DNA of 45,243 bases from Desulfoplanes formicivorans (lineage in GTDB: Bacteria > Desulfobacterota > Desulfovibrionia > Desulfovibrionales > Desulfomicrobiaceae): assembly GCF_001748225.1 (NCBI RefSeq), contig NZ_BDFE01000003.1, forward strand, positions 1-45,243, read 5' to 3'. Positions 1-8,194 of this stretch are shown here, one piece after another. The notes beneath the pieces were generated by a model. That model had not been told where the DNA came from. It did no database searches and was given only the letters and a program-made list of their open reading frames with translations. The position numbers and the translations under genes were made by a program. The number at the start of each line of letters is the position of its first letter. The stretch's first letter is position 1.

Positions 1-72
1 GCCGGGAATAATTTTGTGCTCACATCATGAAATTATCCGCTTAAGTCTTTCCGTTTACTGTGAGCGACATTT

Positions 73-672
73 TTACTTTTTGCAGGCAAATCTGTTCAGG
101 TTGTTCTGGACCTTTTTGTACTCCGCAATATCGGCAAAACTGAATACCAATCGTCGGGTGTGGTTGTGGAGCATGTCTCCCACCTTGCGCACCTTGTGCA
201 GGAGCACATCAAGAGGTGTCTCGGGTGTGAGGATGAGGGGATCAAACCTCCAGACAACCTTGTGAGGGCCGAGTCTTTCAGCCAGTCGCTTGAAGGTTTC
301 CACACGTTTTTCCAATGGGGGAACATGGGGTTCCAGACCCTCCCGGTCATAATCGTTGACCGTGAACTGGAAATAGTATTGGGGGATATGCTTGTCCACC
401 AGGTCAAGATACTGCATGAGAGGTCGTGGATTTTTGCTCCAGAAGACAATGACCCGGGCCCTGGCAAAGGAGACATATTGGGGTCTGCGATTAAAGGGAT
501 TCACCCAGACCGAGTATCCCTGTTCCAGACGGTGCGCGAACCAGGGCGCGTAAAAAGCCGGAAGATCCGTGGATCTGCTGGCTGAAAGGATGATGGGGGC
601 AACAGCATTCACCGTATCACCCTTTGCTGTGATCAAAGGAATTTTTTCCCATCCTGTGAATTTTTGAGCCAT
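73..672 (-). CDS. DUF1848 family protein, C-terminally truncated
   Basis: The protein of about 199 residues carries the N-terminal and central DUF1848 signature: ILSASRSTDLPAFY near residue 29, then VNPFNRRPQYVSF, VIVFWSKNP, YYFQFTVNDY, VVWRFDPLIL and FSFADIAEYKKVQNNL. DUF1848 proteins are usually about 260-310 residues and end in a Cys-rich segment. Here the match stops just after QNNLNR and a stop follows within five codons, so the C-terminal third is missing. No frame of the remaining 72 bases restores it. The ATG at 672 is preferred because AGGGAG lies just upstream; an earlier in-frame ATG at 738 lies inside the preceding gene. It starts 13 bases after the methyltransferase gene and is probably cotranscribed with it. 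The biochemical function of the family is not firmly known. Probably a broken gene. Confidence 0.75.
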   Translation of the reverse strand: MAQKFTGWEKIPLITAKGDTVNAVAPIILSASRSTDLPAFYAPWFAHRLEQGYSVWVNPFNRRPQYVSFARARVIVFWSKNPRPLMQYLDLVDKHIPQYYFQFTVNDYDREGLEPHVPPLEKRVETFKRLAERLGPHKVVWRFDPLILTPETPLDVLLHKVRKVGDMLHNHTRRLVFSFADIAEYKKVQNNLNRFACKK

Positions 673-685
673 TGGAGAAACTCCC

Positions 686-1824
686 TTAATAGATGAACGC
701 ATTGGGATATGAGGAATATGTTTCGCCCACGGATTCAATCAGGTTGCCCTGACAGCAGACTTTGCCCTCCCGGACCGGACTGACCGCATAGGCTTTGTGG
801 AGCATGTCCCGGGTGATAAAGGTCTGCGCATGGGGCCTGGGTGCGAACACATAATAGCAGACCTTGGAAACGGTATGTTGTCCTCGGGAATATGCAATTG
901 GTATCTCCCTTTCCTTGAAACAATTGGTGGCCGTGCATGTTGCGCCCCACAATGCACAGGAGATGGGAGAAACGATTCCCAGACTGGAGCTGCCTTGTTG
1001 GATGTGCTGTCGGATTTCCCAAGCCATCCGGATGGGTATCCAGGATTTCATGGTGAAACCGGGCGTGCACACATCCAGCAGTACGCAAATGCCCTTTGGG
1101 GTCAAACGATGGGCAATGGTATTGAGAAAACCGGTATAGAACCTGCTTTTGTCACCCCTTTCACGTGTTTATAATACTCGCAAATGGTTTTCCAGGCCAT
1201 GATGACATCAAAATCGCCCTCACCCATAACTGCTCGCAATTGTTTGCAAAACAATGCCTGATTGCTGTCAAAAACCGTGTGGATCTGCTTGTAGGCCAGA
1301 GAAAAGGACAGCCCCTGGTTTTTCACGGCCTGGATAATGTGACCCTGCAAATCAAGGGCGATTGCATTGCCGTCCACGCTGATCACCTCGACCCGTCCTG
1401 TGTACCCTGTGCTGTCAAGGGTCAGAAGCAGGCCGCAGAGATTCCCGCCCGTTCCCGAACCAATATCCAGAATGCGCAGAACCGGTTTGGCATGCATGGA
1501 GTCGGTCACCATGTCCGGTCTGATGAGTCGGGAAAAAATACCCCTGGATTCGCCAAAAGATCTCGGAAAATAGGTGCCAATGTACTTGCGGTTATGCTCC
1601 AGGTCTGCATCAAGATTGTATGCCACTTCCTTGGGCATGGGGCAGTAGCACGCCCTGATGGGACCGGACCGGGAAAATATCAATTGATCAAGAAACACGG
1701 GCAAGGCCACCGGGGTCCCGGGTTGCACTGAAGCGGAACCCGGGGCGTCATGATGTGGAGGTGGTGGGGAAAAAGGCGATATGTGCCTGTTGTAAGATGT
1801 GGAACGTTGTTTTCCTGTATGCAT
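686..1824 (-). pseudogene. SAM-dependent methyltransferase-like protein, interrupted by a one-base frameshift
   Basis: Two overlapping minus-strand reading frames make one protein of about 379 residues. The first frame (from ATG 1824, with GAGGAGG just upstream) carries a class I SAM-binding motif, RILDIGSGTGGN, followed by VEVISVDGNA as the second strand and DFDVIMAWKTICEYY. It then goes out of frame at the T4 run at 1147-1150 (AAAA in the coding strand). Adding one A restores KSRFYTGFLNTIAHRLTPKG and continues into the second frame, which reads naturally (ICVLLDVCTPGF) to the stop at 686. The ILDIGSGTG motif and a following acidic residue are typical of Rossmann methyltransferases; the substrate cannot be told. 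The N-terminal 30 residues are Ser/Pro rich. It sits directly upstream of the DUF1848 gene. Either a real mutation or a sequencing undercall. Confidence 0.72.
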
Positions 1825-1980
1825 ACAGCCTCCTCGTGGCCATGAACGTGAGCCTTATTGCTTTGGTTCATAAAGACCAACGGGAAGGAATTGGTTTGTT
1901 TCAAACCCTTGCAGACAGAAAATGATTTTCAGGCATCTTTTCCCGGCAGGGACAGATGAATGGTGTTCACCATGGGAACA

Positions 1981-2014
1981 TAAAGGCCCGTATCATTGTT
2001 GATATGGGCCTTTA
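1981..2014. other. Inverted repeat (14-bp stem, one mismatch)
   Basis: TAAAGGCCCGTATC and GATATGGGCCTTTA flank a six-base loop. There is no clear T-run on either side. It lies upstream of the methyltransferase start, in a gene-free stretch (1825-2134) that otherwise shows nothing but the next hairpin. It could be an operator or a weak terminator. Confidence 0.5.
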
Positions 2015-2061
2015 TAGTACAAAGAGCGGGGGAGTTTCTGCCCCGCCATTTCTTGGGCAAT

Positions 2062-2104
2062 AAAAATAGCAGGCATTCAAATCAGAATGCCTGCTATTTT
2101 TTTG
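2062..2104. terminator. Strong bidirectional rho-independent terminator
   Basis: AATAGCAGGCATTC pairs perfectly with GAATGCCTGCTATT around the loop AAATCA. The stem is flanked by an A-run on the left and a T-run on the right, so it can act in either direction. On the minus strand it would end a transcript carrying the small ORF at 2135-2335. Confidence 0.85.
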
Positions 2105-2134
2105 GGATCAATCCCCTCAAGTCGGGGCAATGTT

Positions 2135-2335
2135 TCAGACTCCTGCTCCCAAAACCCACGTCTTGCAAGGGTTGAAAACCGTTTTACCATCCACCTCCCC
2201 CGTTTTGGGGGTCCGGGAAATTTTTGCGAGTGAAAATTTCGGATTTTTTAGAAGTAACTTGTTGTAATCATATACGATTTGATTCACCATCCATCTCTTT
2301 CTGGGTAAGATAAACAAATCAATGGATTGGCTCAT
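2135..2335 (-). CDS. Small basic protein of unknown function (or structured RNA)
   Basis: A 66-codon frame gives a basic protein beginning MSQSIDLFILPRKRWMVNQ, then LLLKNPKFSLAKISRTPK and a C-terminal GKTVFNPCKTWVLGAGV. I do not recognise it. In its favour, a strong terminator lies about 30 bases after the stop, and AGGG precedes the ATG; an upstream TTG at 2353 is possible. Against it, the DNA also contains several short palindromes (CCCCC-AAAAC-GGGGG; CCGAAATTTT paired with AAAAATTTCCCGG), so the transcript could be a non-coding RNA instead. No signal peptide or membrane segment is visible. Confidence 0.4.
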   Translation of the reverse strand: MSQSIDLFILPRKRWMVNQIVYDYNKLLLKNPKFSLAKISRTPKTGEVDGKTVFNPCKTWVLGAGV

Positions 2336-2761
2336 GGCGCCCTGAAATGCCAATCATGGATGGGAGATGAAACAACATGAAACAAGGACCTTTTGTGTGG
2401 AGGAAGCTGCCGAGCATCCAGCCCATAGAAAGCCTTATTGTTCTTCTTCCGAGAACACCGTCAGCACCACCTCATGAAATCCATGAGCGGACCAGCAACG
2501 TTTATCCTGACTTCGGCGTGCATCGCCTTGAAAGTGGCATATGCGCTGAAAATTGCTGTTCAAGGGATACATCGCATCTTCTGTCCACAAAACGTTGCCC
2601 TCCCACCTTGTGTCATATACCCATGGTATGGTATGCCCAGAATTCATTGCGAAAAAATGTCGCTAGGATGGTGTAAGGTTTCAAGATGCTTTGATATTCA
2701 CAGGGAATCCCAGTAGGGAGCACCATAATCTGATTCTGTTCCATGTATAAGGAGAACCATC
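2336..2761. other. Intergenic stretch with no convincing gene
   Basis: Several frames of 70-99 codons are open here on both strands, but none has recognisable motifs, sensible composition and a good ribosome binding site together. The plus-strand ATG at 2377 does have GGGAG upstream, yet the peptide looks random. The last bases hold the ribosome binding site of the DUF6868 gene and presumably its promoter. Confidence 0.5.
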
Positions 2762-3004
2762 ATGGAGATCCAGACACTAACAACATTTTTCATGTGGTGC
2801 ACAATCATAAATGGGTTGCTGTTGGTTTTCTGGAGCTTAATGCACATGCTTGTTCCGGATTTGGTGTATGGTATACAAAGCAGATTCTTTCCGATTCCAA
2901 GAGAAACCTTTCATGTGGTGTTTTACTGTTTCCTGGGGTTATTCAAAATTATCTTTCTTATATTCAATGTTGTTCCGTATGTGGCTCTGTTGATTATCGG
3001 ATAA
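2762..3004 (+). CDS. Small membrane protein, DUF6868 family
   Basis: An 80-residue protein with two hydrophobic segments (about residues 8-32 and 50-78) joined by a loop containing YGIQSRFFPIPRETFHVVFY. The pattern WCTIINGLLL, the FPI-RE-F element and a closing VPYVALLIIG match my recollection of the DUF6868 family, which is short and membrane-bound with unknown function. AAGGAG lies a good distance before the ATG. The next gene on the strand encodes a SpoIIAA-like protein 97 bases downstream, so the two may share a transcript. Family assignment is from memory, not from a search. Confidence 0.7.
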   Translation: MEIQTLTTFFMWCTIINGLLLVFWSLMHMLVPDLVYGIQSRFFPIPRETFHVVFYCFLGLFKIIFLIFNVVPYVALLIIG

Positions 3005-3101
3005 AGATGGGGATTCAACATCATGGTGCATGATTGTGTTGACAGCTCAAGTGCAATGAACACAGCGTGAATCAAGGGATATATATCAAGAGGATACTAA
3101 C

Positions 3102-3482
3102 ATGAAAGTTATAAGACATGGTTTGTCCATCGGCATGGAAAGGACAGGGGATGAATTTTTTCTTACTTTAACTGTCCAAGGAAAGCTGACTCATGAAGAT
3201 TATGAAGTAATGACACCCATAATAGATTCAGCATTGTCAAAAGTTAAAACGCCCAAGGTTAAAGCTCTTGTGGATGTGACGAAATTAGAAGGCCTGGAAG
3301 CAAGGGCTGCGTGGGATGATTTCAAGATGGGGTTAAAGCATGGCAATGCTTTTGAAAAAATATCCATATTGGGGAACAAAAAATGGCCCAAGCTGGCTGC
3401 TCAAGTTGGTAGCTGGTTTATAGCAGGGGAAATGCAATTTTTTGATAATGAAAATGATGCCTTGTCCTGGCTCAATGAATGA
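3102..3482 (+). CDS. SpoIIAA-like STAS-domain protein
   Basis: The 126-residue sequence has the layout of the SpoIIAA-like family (PF11964): an opening beta strand, FFLTLTVQGKLTHEDYEVM, a central KVKALVDVTKLEG strand, an amphipathic segment WDDFKMGLKHGNAFEKISILGNKKW and the closing FDNENDALSWL helix that is typical of the family. These soluble proteins resemble anti-sigma antagonists, but most are not shown to bind sigma regulators, and some bind membranes or lipids. AGAGG precedes the ATG. It follows a small DUF6868 membrane protein and ends before a bidirectional terminator. No partner kinase or sigma factor lies nearby. Confidence 0.8.
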   Translation: MKVIRHGLSIGMERTGDEFFLTLTVQGKLTHEDYEVMTPIIDSALSKVKTPKVKALVDVTKLEGLEARAAWDDFKMGLKHGNAFEKISILGNKKWPKLAAQVGSWFIAGEMQFFDNENDALSWLNE

Positions 3483-3738
3483 TAGAGCCGTTTATCTCAA
3501 AAGAAAAAGAACATTGTTTTGCAAATATTTACTCTATCAATGCATTTCAATGGATTCACAGAGACTGATTTTGATCCGTGGAATTGATGGAAATCAGTTG
3601 TAATGTAAAAAAATAGTGATACTGCAGCAGCTTACGGAAACCAGAGAAAATATCTTGCAATATGACTGACTGTTTTGCATCCAAATGGTGACAACCATCT
3701 GTTTGCTCAAAGTCATCGCCTGTGATGGTCATGGGTAC
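3483..3738. other. Gap between convergent genes
   Basis: Together with the terminator that follows, this 317-base gap separates the SpoIIAA-like gene from the convergent peroxiredoxin gene. No coding signal was found in it. Confidence 0.5.
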
Positions 3739-3783
3739 AAACGAAAAACGACCCGCGCGTGTGCGCAGGTCGTTTTTTCGTTT
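3739..3783. terminator. Bidirectional rho-independent terminator
   Basis: AAACGAAAAACGACC pairs with GGTCGTTTTTTCGTTT, with a further GCGC pairing inside the loop, and A and T runs form the lower stem. It lies between convergent genes and can serve both the SpoIIAA-like gene (plus) and the peroxiredoxin gene (minus). Confidence 0.88.
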
Positions 3784-3799
3784 GCAATTGGTGTTGGAT

Positions 3800-4459
3800 T
3801 TATTTTTCCAAAGGCTTGTGGCAGAACCACCAGTCAAAACATTCAAATTCATCCGTCTTCTCAAGACGTTGTTCTGCATCTTTTTGATTGCTTGCCGGAG
3901 GAATGATGATTCTGTCGTCGATGAGCTCATTTTCAGGCCAGCCTGCTGCAACAGCTCCCTGCTTATCGGATATTTGAAGAGCTTTGACCGAACGGACAAT
4001 TTCATCAATATTTCTACCTACTTCCTGGGGATAATACATGATCAGGCGTACCTTTCCCTCGGGATCAACAATGAATACTGCCCGCACCGTATTGGTTCCC
4101 TTGCCGGGATGCAGCATGCCGAGTTTGAGAGCAACTGAATCATTGGCAGCAACAATGGGAAAGGTGATTTCGACATCAAGTTCTTCTTTAATCCATTGTA
4201 CCCATTTGATGTGGGAAAATACCTGGTCAACGGACATGCCGATCAATTTACAACCAAGTTTTTCAAATTCTGCATATCGTTTTTGAAAGGCCACAAACTC
4301 GGTTGTACAAACAGGGGTGAAATCTGCGGGATGGCTGAACAGGACAAACCAGGTTCCCTTGAGGTCGCCGGGGATGTTCATGGGCCCGTGTGTTGTTTGA
4401 ACCTTCAATTCAGGAAGGGCATCCCCAAGTAACGGCATGTTCAGTTTTGTTTCTTCCAT
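3800..4459 (-). CDS. Peroxiredoxin, Prx6/archaeal thioredoxin-peroxidase type
   Basis: A 219-residue thiol peroxidase that would reduce hydrogen peroxide or organic peroxides in the cytoplasm. The active-site motif [12 protein letters not shown] places the peroxidatic cysteine at residue 51. The C-terminus ECFDWWFC places Cys207 and Cys213, the spacing known from archaeal Prx6-type enzymes that use these cysteines for resolution. Arg-rich [14 protein letters not shown] and [12 protein letters not shown] are also characteristic. Length is normal. An AAGGAGAAGAGG ribosome binding site precedes the ATG at 4459. A possible small upstream gene overlaps its start. No thioredoxin, rubrerythrin or regulator gene is adjacent. 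The role in oxygen defence is an inference from the family. Confidence 0.93.
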   Translation of the reverse strand: MEETKLNMPLLGDALPELKVQTTHGPMNIPGDLKGTWFVLFSHPADFTPVCTTEFVAFQKRYAEFEKLGCKLIGMSVDQVFSHIKWVQWIKEELDVEITFPIVAANDSVALKLGMLHPGKGTNTVRAVFIVDPEGKVRLIMYYPQEVGRNIDEIVRSVKALQISDKQGAVAAGWPENELIDDRIIIPPASNQKDAEQRLEKTDEFECFDWWFCHKPLEK

Positions 4460-4689
4460 GACCTCTTCTCCTTGTCTGTACCGACATATTTGGTGTAAAC
4501 ATTCCAGATGTCGGTTTCATCCGGAAGTTTCATGTTTACGACGTGTTGAAAGATTGTTGAACTCACAGGGCGATCCAGCTGAACATGAAAGATCACCCGG
4601 AGAATGGGCATTTCCGGGTAAACGGGTGGACATGGCATGTCTGGATAGACACACCAAATGCTTACCGGAAAATCAATCTTCATGTCCAC
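4441..4689 (-). CDS. Possible small protein upstream of the peroxiredoxin gene
   Basis: An 82-codon frame ends 19 bases inside the peroxiredoxin gene. The peptide ([19 protein letters not shown], then [14 protein letters not shown] and [17 protein letters not shown]) has balanced composition and no long hydrophobic segment, and I do not recognise it. The start has no clear ribosome binding site; ATG at 4683 is an equal alternative. It could be a real small gene translationally coupled to the peroxiredoxin, or simply an open leader region. Confidence 0.28.
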   Translation of the reverse strand: MDMKIDFPVSIWCVYPDMPCPPVYPEMPILRVIFHVQLDRPVSSTIFQHVVNMKLPDETDIWNVYTKYVGTDKEKRSWKKQN

Positions 4690-4713
4690 AAGTTTTTTGT
4701 TAACGGATAAAGG

Positions 4714-4756
4714 AAAAGGGGCCCTGGCTGTATTACCTGCATCCAGCGCCCCTTTT
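4714..4756. terminator. Hairpin, possible terminator
   Basis: AAAAGGGGCCCTGG pairs with CCAGCGCCCCTTTT with one mismatch and a loop of about 15 bases. T-rich flanks are present on both strands. No clear gene ends next to it on the plus strand, so its role is uncertain; it may insulate the peroxiredoxin transcript. Confidence 0.55.
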
Positions 4757-4841
4757 GTATTAGCTCTTCATGAGGAAATATTGAAGATCATATCGCAGCC
4801 ACGATATTTATCCTTGTGTCACGAAAAAGCTCTTCAAGGTG

Positions 4842-5006
4842 ATGTCAATTATTAGCAGATTTTTCATGTCCCGCCTTCAAACAACCGATCATGGCATTGG
4901 CACCTGTCTGCTTGGTATCCTTGTTTTTTGGTTAATTTTCATGCTGGAATGGGTGTTGCTTGATTTACTGATCAGGCTCATTGTGTCCGGAAAAGCTGGG
5001 ATTTAG
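4842..5006 (+). CDS. Possible small single-span membrane protein
   Basis: A short frame (54 codons from ATG 4842, or 46 from ATG 4866) encodes MSRLQTTDHGIGTC followed by a strongly hydrophobic stretch rich in Leu, Ile, Phe and Trp and the ending RLIVSGKAGI. This is what a small membrane peptide would look like. AAGG lies almost against ATG 4842, which is too close to be ideal, and ATG 4866 has no clear site. The surrounding 0.9 kb (about 4700-5453) otherwise holds only hairpins, so this is the only candidate gene there. Confidence 0.25.
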   Translation: MSIISRFFMSRLQTTDHGIGTCLLGILVFWLIFMLEWVLLDLLIRLIVSGKAGI

Positions 5007-5293
5007 AATATTGGTAAAGTACACGACGCAACATGAACTTATTTTTTTATATAATGACAAAAAGATAAATGAATCATGCAAGAGTTTTGAGCTTTGGTTG
5101 ATACGAATTTTGATAAAATGCATTACATTAAATTTATTGGATATTTGGATGATCTGTTTGGGAACGTTACAAGAACGCAGGGTATGGTCAAGCAATGTCA
5201 GGTTATCCGACTCACCAGGTTACAAAAAAAGTAACAACTATTCAAGTCATATGGATAACTTCAAATAGTGTGACCAATGAATTTTACACTCAT

Positions 5294-5334
5294 AAAAAAC
5301 ATCCTGCAAGGCATTTTTGTAGGATGTTTTTTTA
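5294..5334 (+). terminator. Rho-independent terminator
   Basis: AAAAAACATCCTGCAA pairs with TTGTAGGATGTTTTTTT, with a long T-run on the plus strand and an A-run on the other side. It lies upstream of the MBOAT gene and downstream of the AT-rich, gene-poor stretch 5007-5293, in which I see no convincing gene. Confidence 0.8.
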
Positions 5335-5453
5335 TTTGAATGCAATTTCAAGTAACTATAAGGATTATAAATTATATTTTTTGATGCTGAAGATGTGTCT
5401 GAGTTTAGATGCATAACATCTTGATTTGTTGAAGATTGATATGGAGAAAGAGT

Positions 5454-6913
5454 ATGCTCTTTAATTCATATGTTTTTTTGCTTGTTTTTTTACCCATTAC
5501 GTGGATAATTTTTCGCATAGCATGCAAAAAAAATTATTGGATGTAGCCATTATTGTTCTTGTGATGGCTTCTCTTTTTTTTTATTCCTACTGGAATCCTC
5601 CATTTGTTCTGTTGATTTTGTTTTCCATTGTATTCAATTATTCATGGGGACGACTTGTTCAACATGCAAATATATCAACAATATTTTTTCTTGCTGCAGG
5701 AATTGCGGTCAATTTAATCCTTATTGGTTATTTTAAATACAGCAATTTTTTTATGAAAAATATGGCCAATCTATTAAATCATGATTGGTCAACGGTGAAT
5801 ATTTTTCTCCCCTTGGGTATTTCGTTTTTTACTTTTCAGCAAATTGGCTATCTTGTTGATTGTTACAAAGGAAAAGCAAAGGAGCATAAATTTATTCATT
5901 ATGCCCTTTTTGTGACTTTTTTTCCTCAGCTCATTGCCGGACCTATTGTCCGTTATGATGAAATCATGCCTCAATTTACAAGATTGCGGACCTTTGGTTT
6001 GAGCTACAGGAATTTGTTGATGGGAATCGCCTTGTTATCCATGGGATTGTTCAAAAAAGTAGTTATCGCGGATACCTTTTCTCCCTGGGTTGCTAATGTT
6101 TTTGATTCCCCTGTTCAACCAACATTGATTGAAGCTTGGGGCGGGGCTCTTTCCTATACTTTCCAAATTTATTTTGATTTTTCCGGATATACAGATATGG
6201 CCCTCGGGCTGGCCAAACTCTTTAATATCAATTTACCCATCAATTTCAATTCACCGTACAAGGCTACGTCAATTATTGATTTTTGGAGGCGGTGGCACAT
6301 TTCATTGTCCCTGTTTTTCCGGGATTATCTGTACATACCTCTTGGAGGCAATAAAAAGGGGAAGTTGCGTCAGTACATGAACATACTGGCAACCATGTTT
6401 TTGTGTGGTTTATGGCATGGAGCCGCATGGACTTTTATTTTCTGGGGGGTCCTGCATGGCGCAATGGCATGCATCAATCATTTGTGGATTGATATTTCAC
6501 AAAGGCTGAGAATTCCGCCCATGCCCAAATTGCTCGGGTGGGCACTGACCTTTCCCAGTCTGGTGTTCGCCTGGGTATTTTTCAGAGCCGATTCTTTTGG
6601 AAGAGCTTGTGAAATCTGCAGGGGAATGCTTGGCTTGCATGGAGTATACCTTCCACATCACTATGTCCCCTTGAAAATAATCAGAACATTTTTGGAAGAA
6701 AATGGTATTATTTTTCAATATCCTGATACATGGTCTTTTGCCGGTACTCCTCAAATTGTGGCGATACTTATTGTCTTTGCAATATCCATCTTTAGTGTTA
6801 ATTCAATGACATATTTAAAAAATAGAATTAATCCGTATCTTGTTTCATTTTTTATGACATATTCTGTTTTGTCGATGCATAATGTATCTGAGTTCTTATA
6901 TTTTAACTTTTGA
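5454..6913 (+). pseudogene. MBOAT O-acyltransferase (AlgI/DltB-like), interrupted in an A8 run
   Basis: Membrane-bound O-acyltransferases move acyl groups, usually acetyl, across the inner membrane to exported polysaccharides. Reading starts at ATG 5454 with GGAGAAAG upstream and gives MLFNSYVFLLVFLPITW, the standard N-terminus of the family. It runs into the A8 tract at 5526-5533 and hits a stop soon after. With one more A the frame continues as KKKLLDVAIIV and stays open to 6913, giving 486 residues, the usual length. Key motifs are FFPQLIAGPIVRY, YFDFSGYTDMA, FWRRWHISLS and LWHGAAWTFIFWG; the His of LWHG falls at residue 322 of the repaired protein and is the conserved catalytic histidine. 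An alternative start at 5501 would give only a shortened protein. Its stop overlaps the next start by one base. Confidence 0.88.
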
Positions 6914-8013
6914 TGACAATGAAATATAAAAAAACAGTTTTAAAAATTATACTTTTAACTTTAGTCATTATTGCATGCGTGGCTGGAGTTAATTATATAG
7001 TTGATCCTTTGTGGTGTTTTGATAAAAAGTTTGCTTTTGATGAGAATCAAATAGCTTTTGATGAAAGGCAGCAAAAAACAAATAAGATTACGTTTTGTCC
7101 ATTTGAATATGATACTTTGTTATTAGGAAGTAGTAGGACAACATATATAAATCAATATAATTTTAAAAATATGCATGTATTTAACTACGCAGCAAATAGT
7201 ATGCGTCCTGATGAGTATGGTAAATATATAGAATATGCAAAAAAAATAAATAAAAAATCATTTAAACGGATTATATTAGGGCTTGATTTTTTTGGCACGA
7301 GGCATAGGGAGTTTGTCAGGTTTAACAAACCTGAATACTATATAGAAAAATCTAATTCTTTATTTTATAGATATAAATCTTTGTTGTCTAAAGATACTTT
7401 TATATATTCAATAAAAAATATATATAAAAAATATAAAAAAGGAAATCATGATGGATATTCACGAGTAACAAATATAAGAAATATGTATAAACCAAGTATA
7501 GTTGAAAAGAAAAAAAATATCACTGAGCAGATATGTTTGTATAAAGACACTGTTTATGGAAAAACTTATCAATATATTCCGCAGCATGAATTATTCGAAC
7601 AGATCAAGAAGGACAATTATGATGCTCAATTTTTGGTATTTATAACACCTGTTTCAAAAATATTGCTTGATATTATTGTCCAGCAGGGGAGGCTGGAAGA
7701 TTATAAAAGATGGATTCGTGATTGTGTACAGATATTTGGAAAGATATATAACTTTATGTACTTAAATGAAATAACGGGGAATATGGATAACTTCAAGGAT
7801 GTGCATCATTTTTATCCTGAGATAGGAGTGTTGATTGCAGATAGAATAAGCAATGCCAGTAGGAGTGATGCTCCATCCTTCGGAATACTTGTTACAAATA
7901 ACAATCTCGAATCTCACCTGATGTTTTTATCCACAAATTTGCAGCCACTTGATCTTTCTTGGCGCAAAAAAGTCGACATTCATGATTTGCCATGGGCATC
8001 TTGCAGACGCTGA
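6913..8013 (+). CDS. SGNH/DltD-like membrane-anchored partner of the MBOAT acyltransferase
   Basis: A 366-residue protein with an N-terminal signal anchor (about residues 8-30), then a periplasmic domain. The motif DTLLLGSSRT places a GSS element at 72-74, the position of the nucleophilic block of SGNH hydrolases. DVHHFYPEIG (Asp296, His298-299) is a plausible second catalytic block. The ending FGILVTNNNLESHL fits proteins of this kind encoded beside MBOAT genes. AlgJ, AlgX and DltD play this role in known systems: they hand the acyl group to the glycan or assist in it. Its start overlaps the MBOAT stop (TGATG), so translation is coupled. The gene is markedly AT-rich and Lys/Tyr/Asn-rich compared with the metabolic genes downstream. 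Confidence 0.75.
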   Translation: MTMKYKKTVLKIILLTLVIIACVAGVNYIVDPLWCFDKKFAFDENQIAFDERQQKTNKITFCPFEYDTLLLGSSRTTYINQYNFKNMHVFNYAANSMRPDEYGKYIEYAKKINKKSFKRIILGLDFFGTRHREFVRFNKPEYYIEKSNSLFYRYKSLLSKDTFIYSIKNIYKKYKKGNHDGYSRVTNIRNMYKPSIVEKKKNITEQICLYKDTVYGKTYQYIPQHELFEQIKKDNYDAQFLVFITPVSKILLDIIVQQGRLEDYKRWIRDCVQIFGKIYNFMYLNEITGNMDNFKDVHHFYPEIGVLIADRISNASRSDAPSFGILVTNNNLESHLMFLSTNLQPLDLSWRKKVDIHDLPWASCRR

Positions 8014-8194
8014 TAGATCATGCATTGACGTTTGTAAGCTCGATGTCGCTAAGCTGACCGCTCTGTATTCTCTGATCACCCACTACTGTGAACGGCTGTA
8101 CATCAACATTTATCTACGTGCTCACCATCGGTTTGTTGCAGGGTCACACGTCCGTAGATGCAGCAGGTGCTTGGGGAGAGAAAATATCCTTGAG

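Noticed and set aside
2435-2647. Minus-strand open frame of 70 codons (MNSGHTIPWVYDTRWEG)
   Set aside because: Protein-like composition, but no ribosome binding site, a stop just upstream and no recognisable family; left out for lack of support.
2377-2716. Plus-strand open frames of 92 and 99 codons
   Set aside because: The first has a plausible GGGAG upstream, but the peptides look random, with Cys and His scattered and no family resemblance, and three frames overlap each other.
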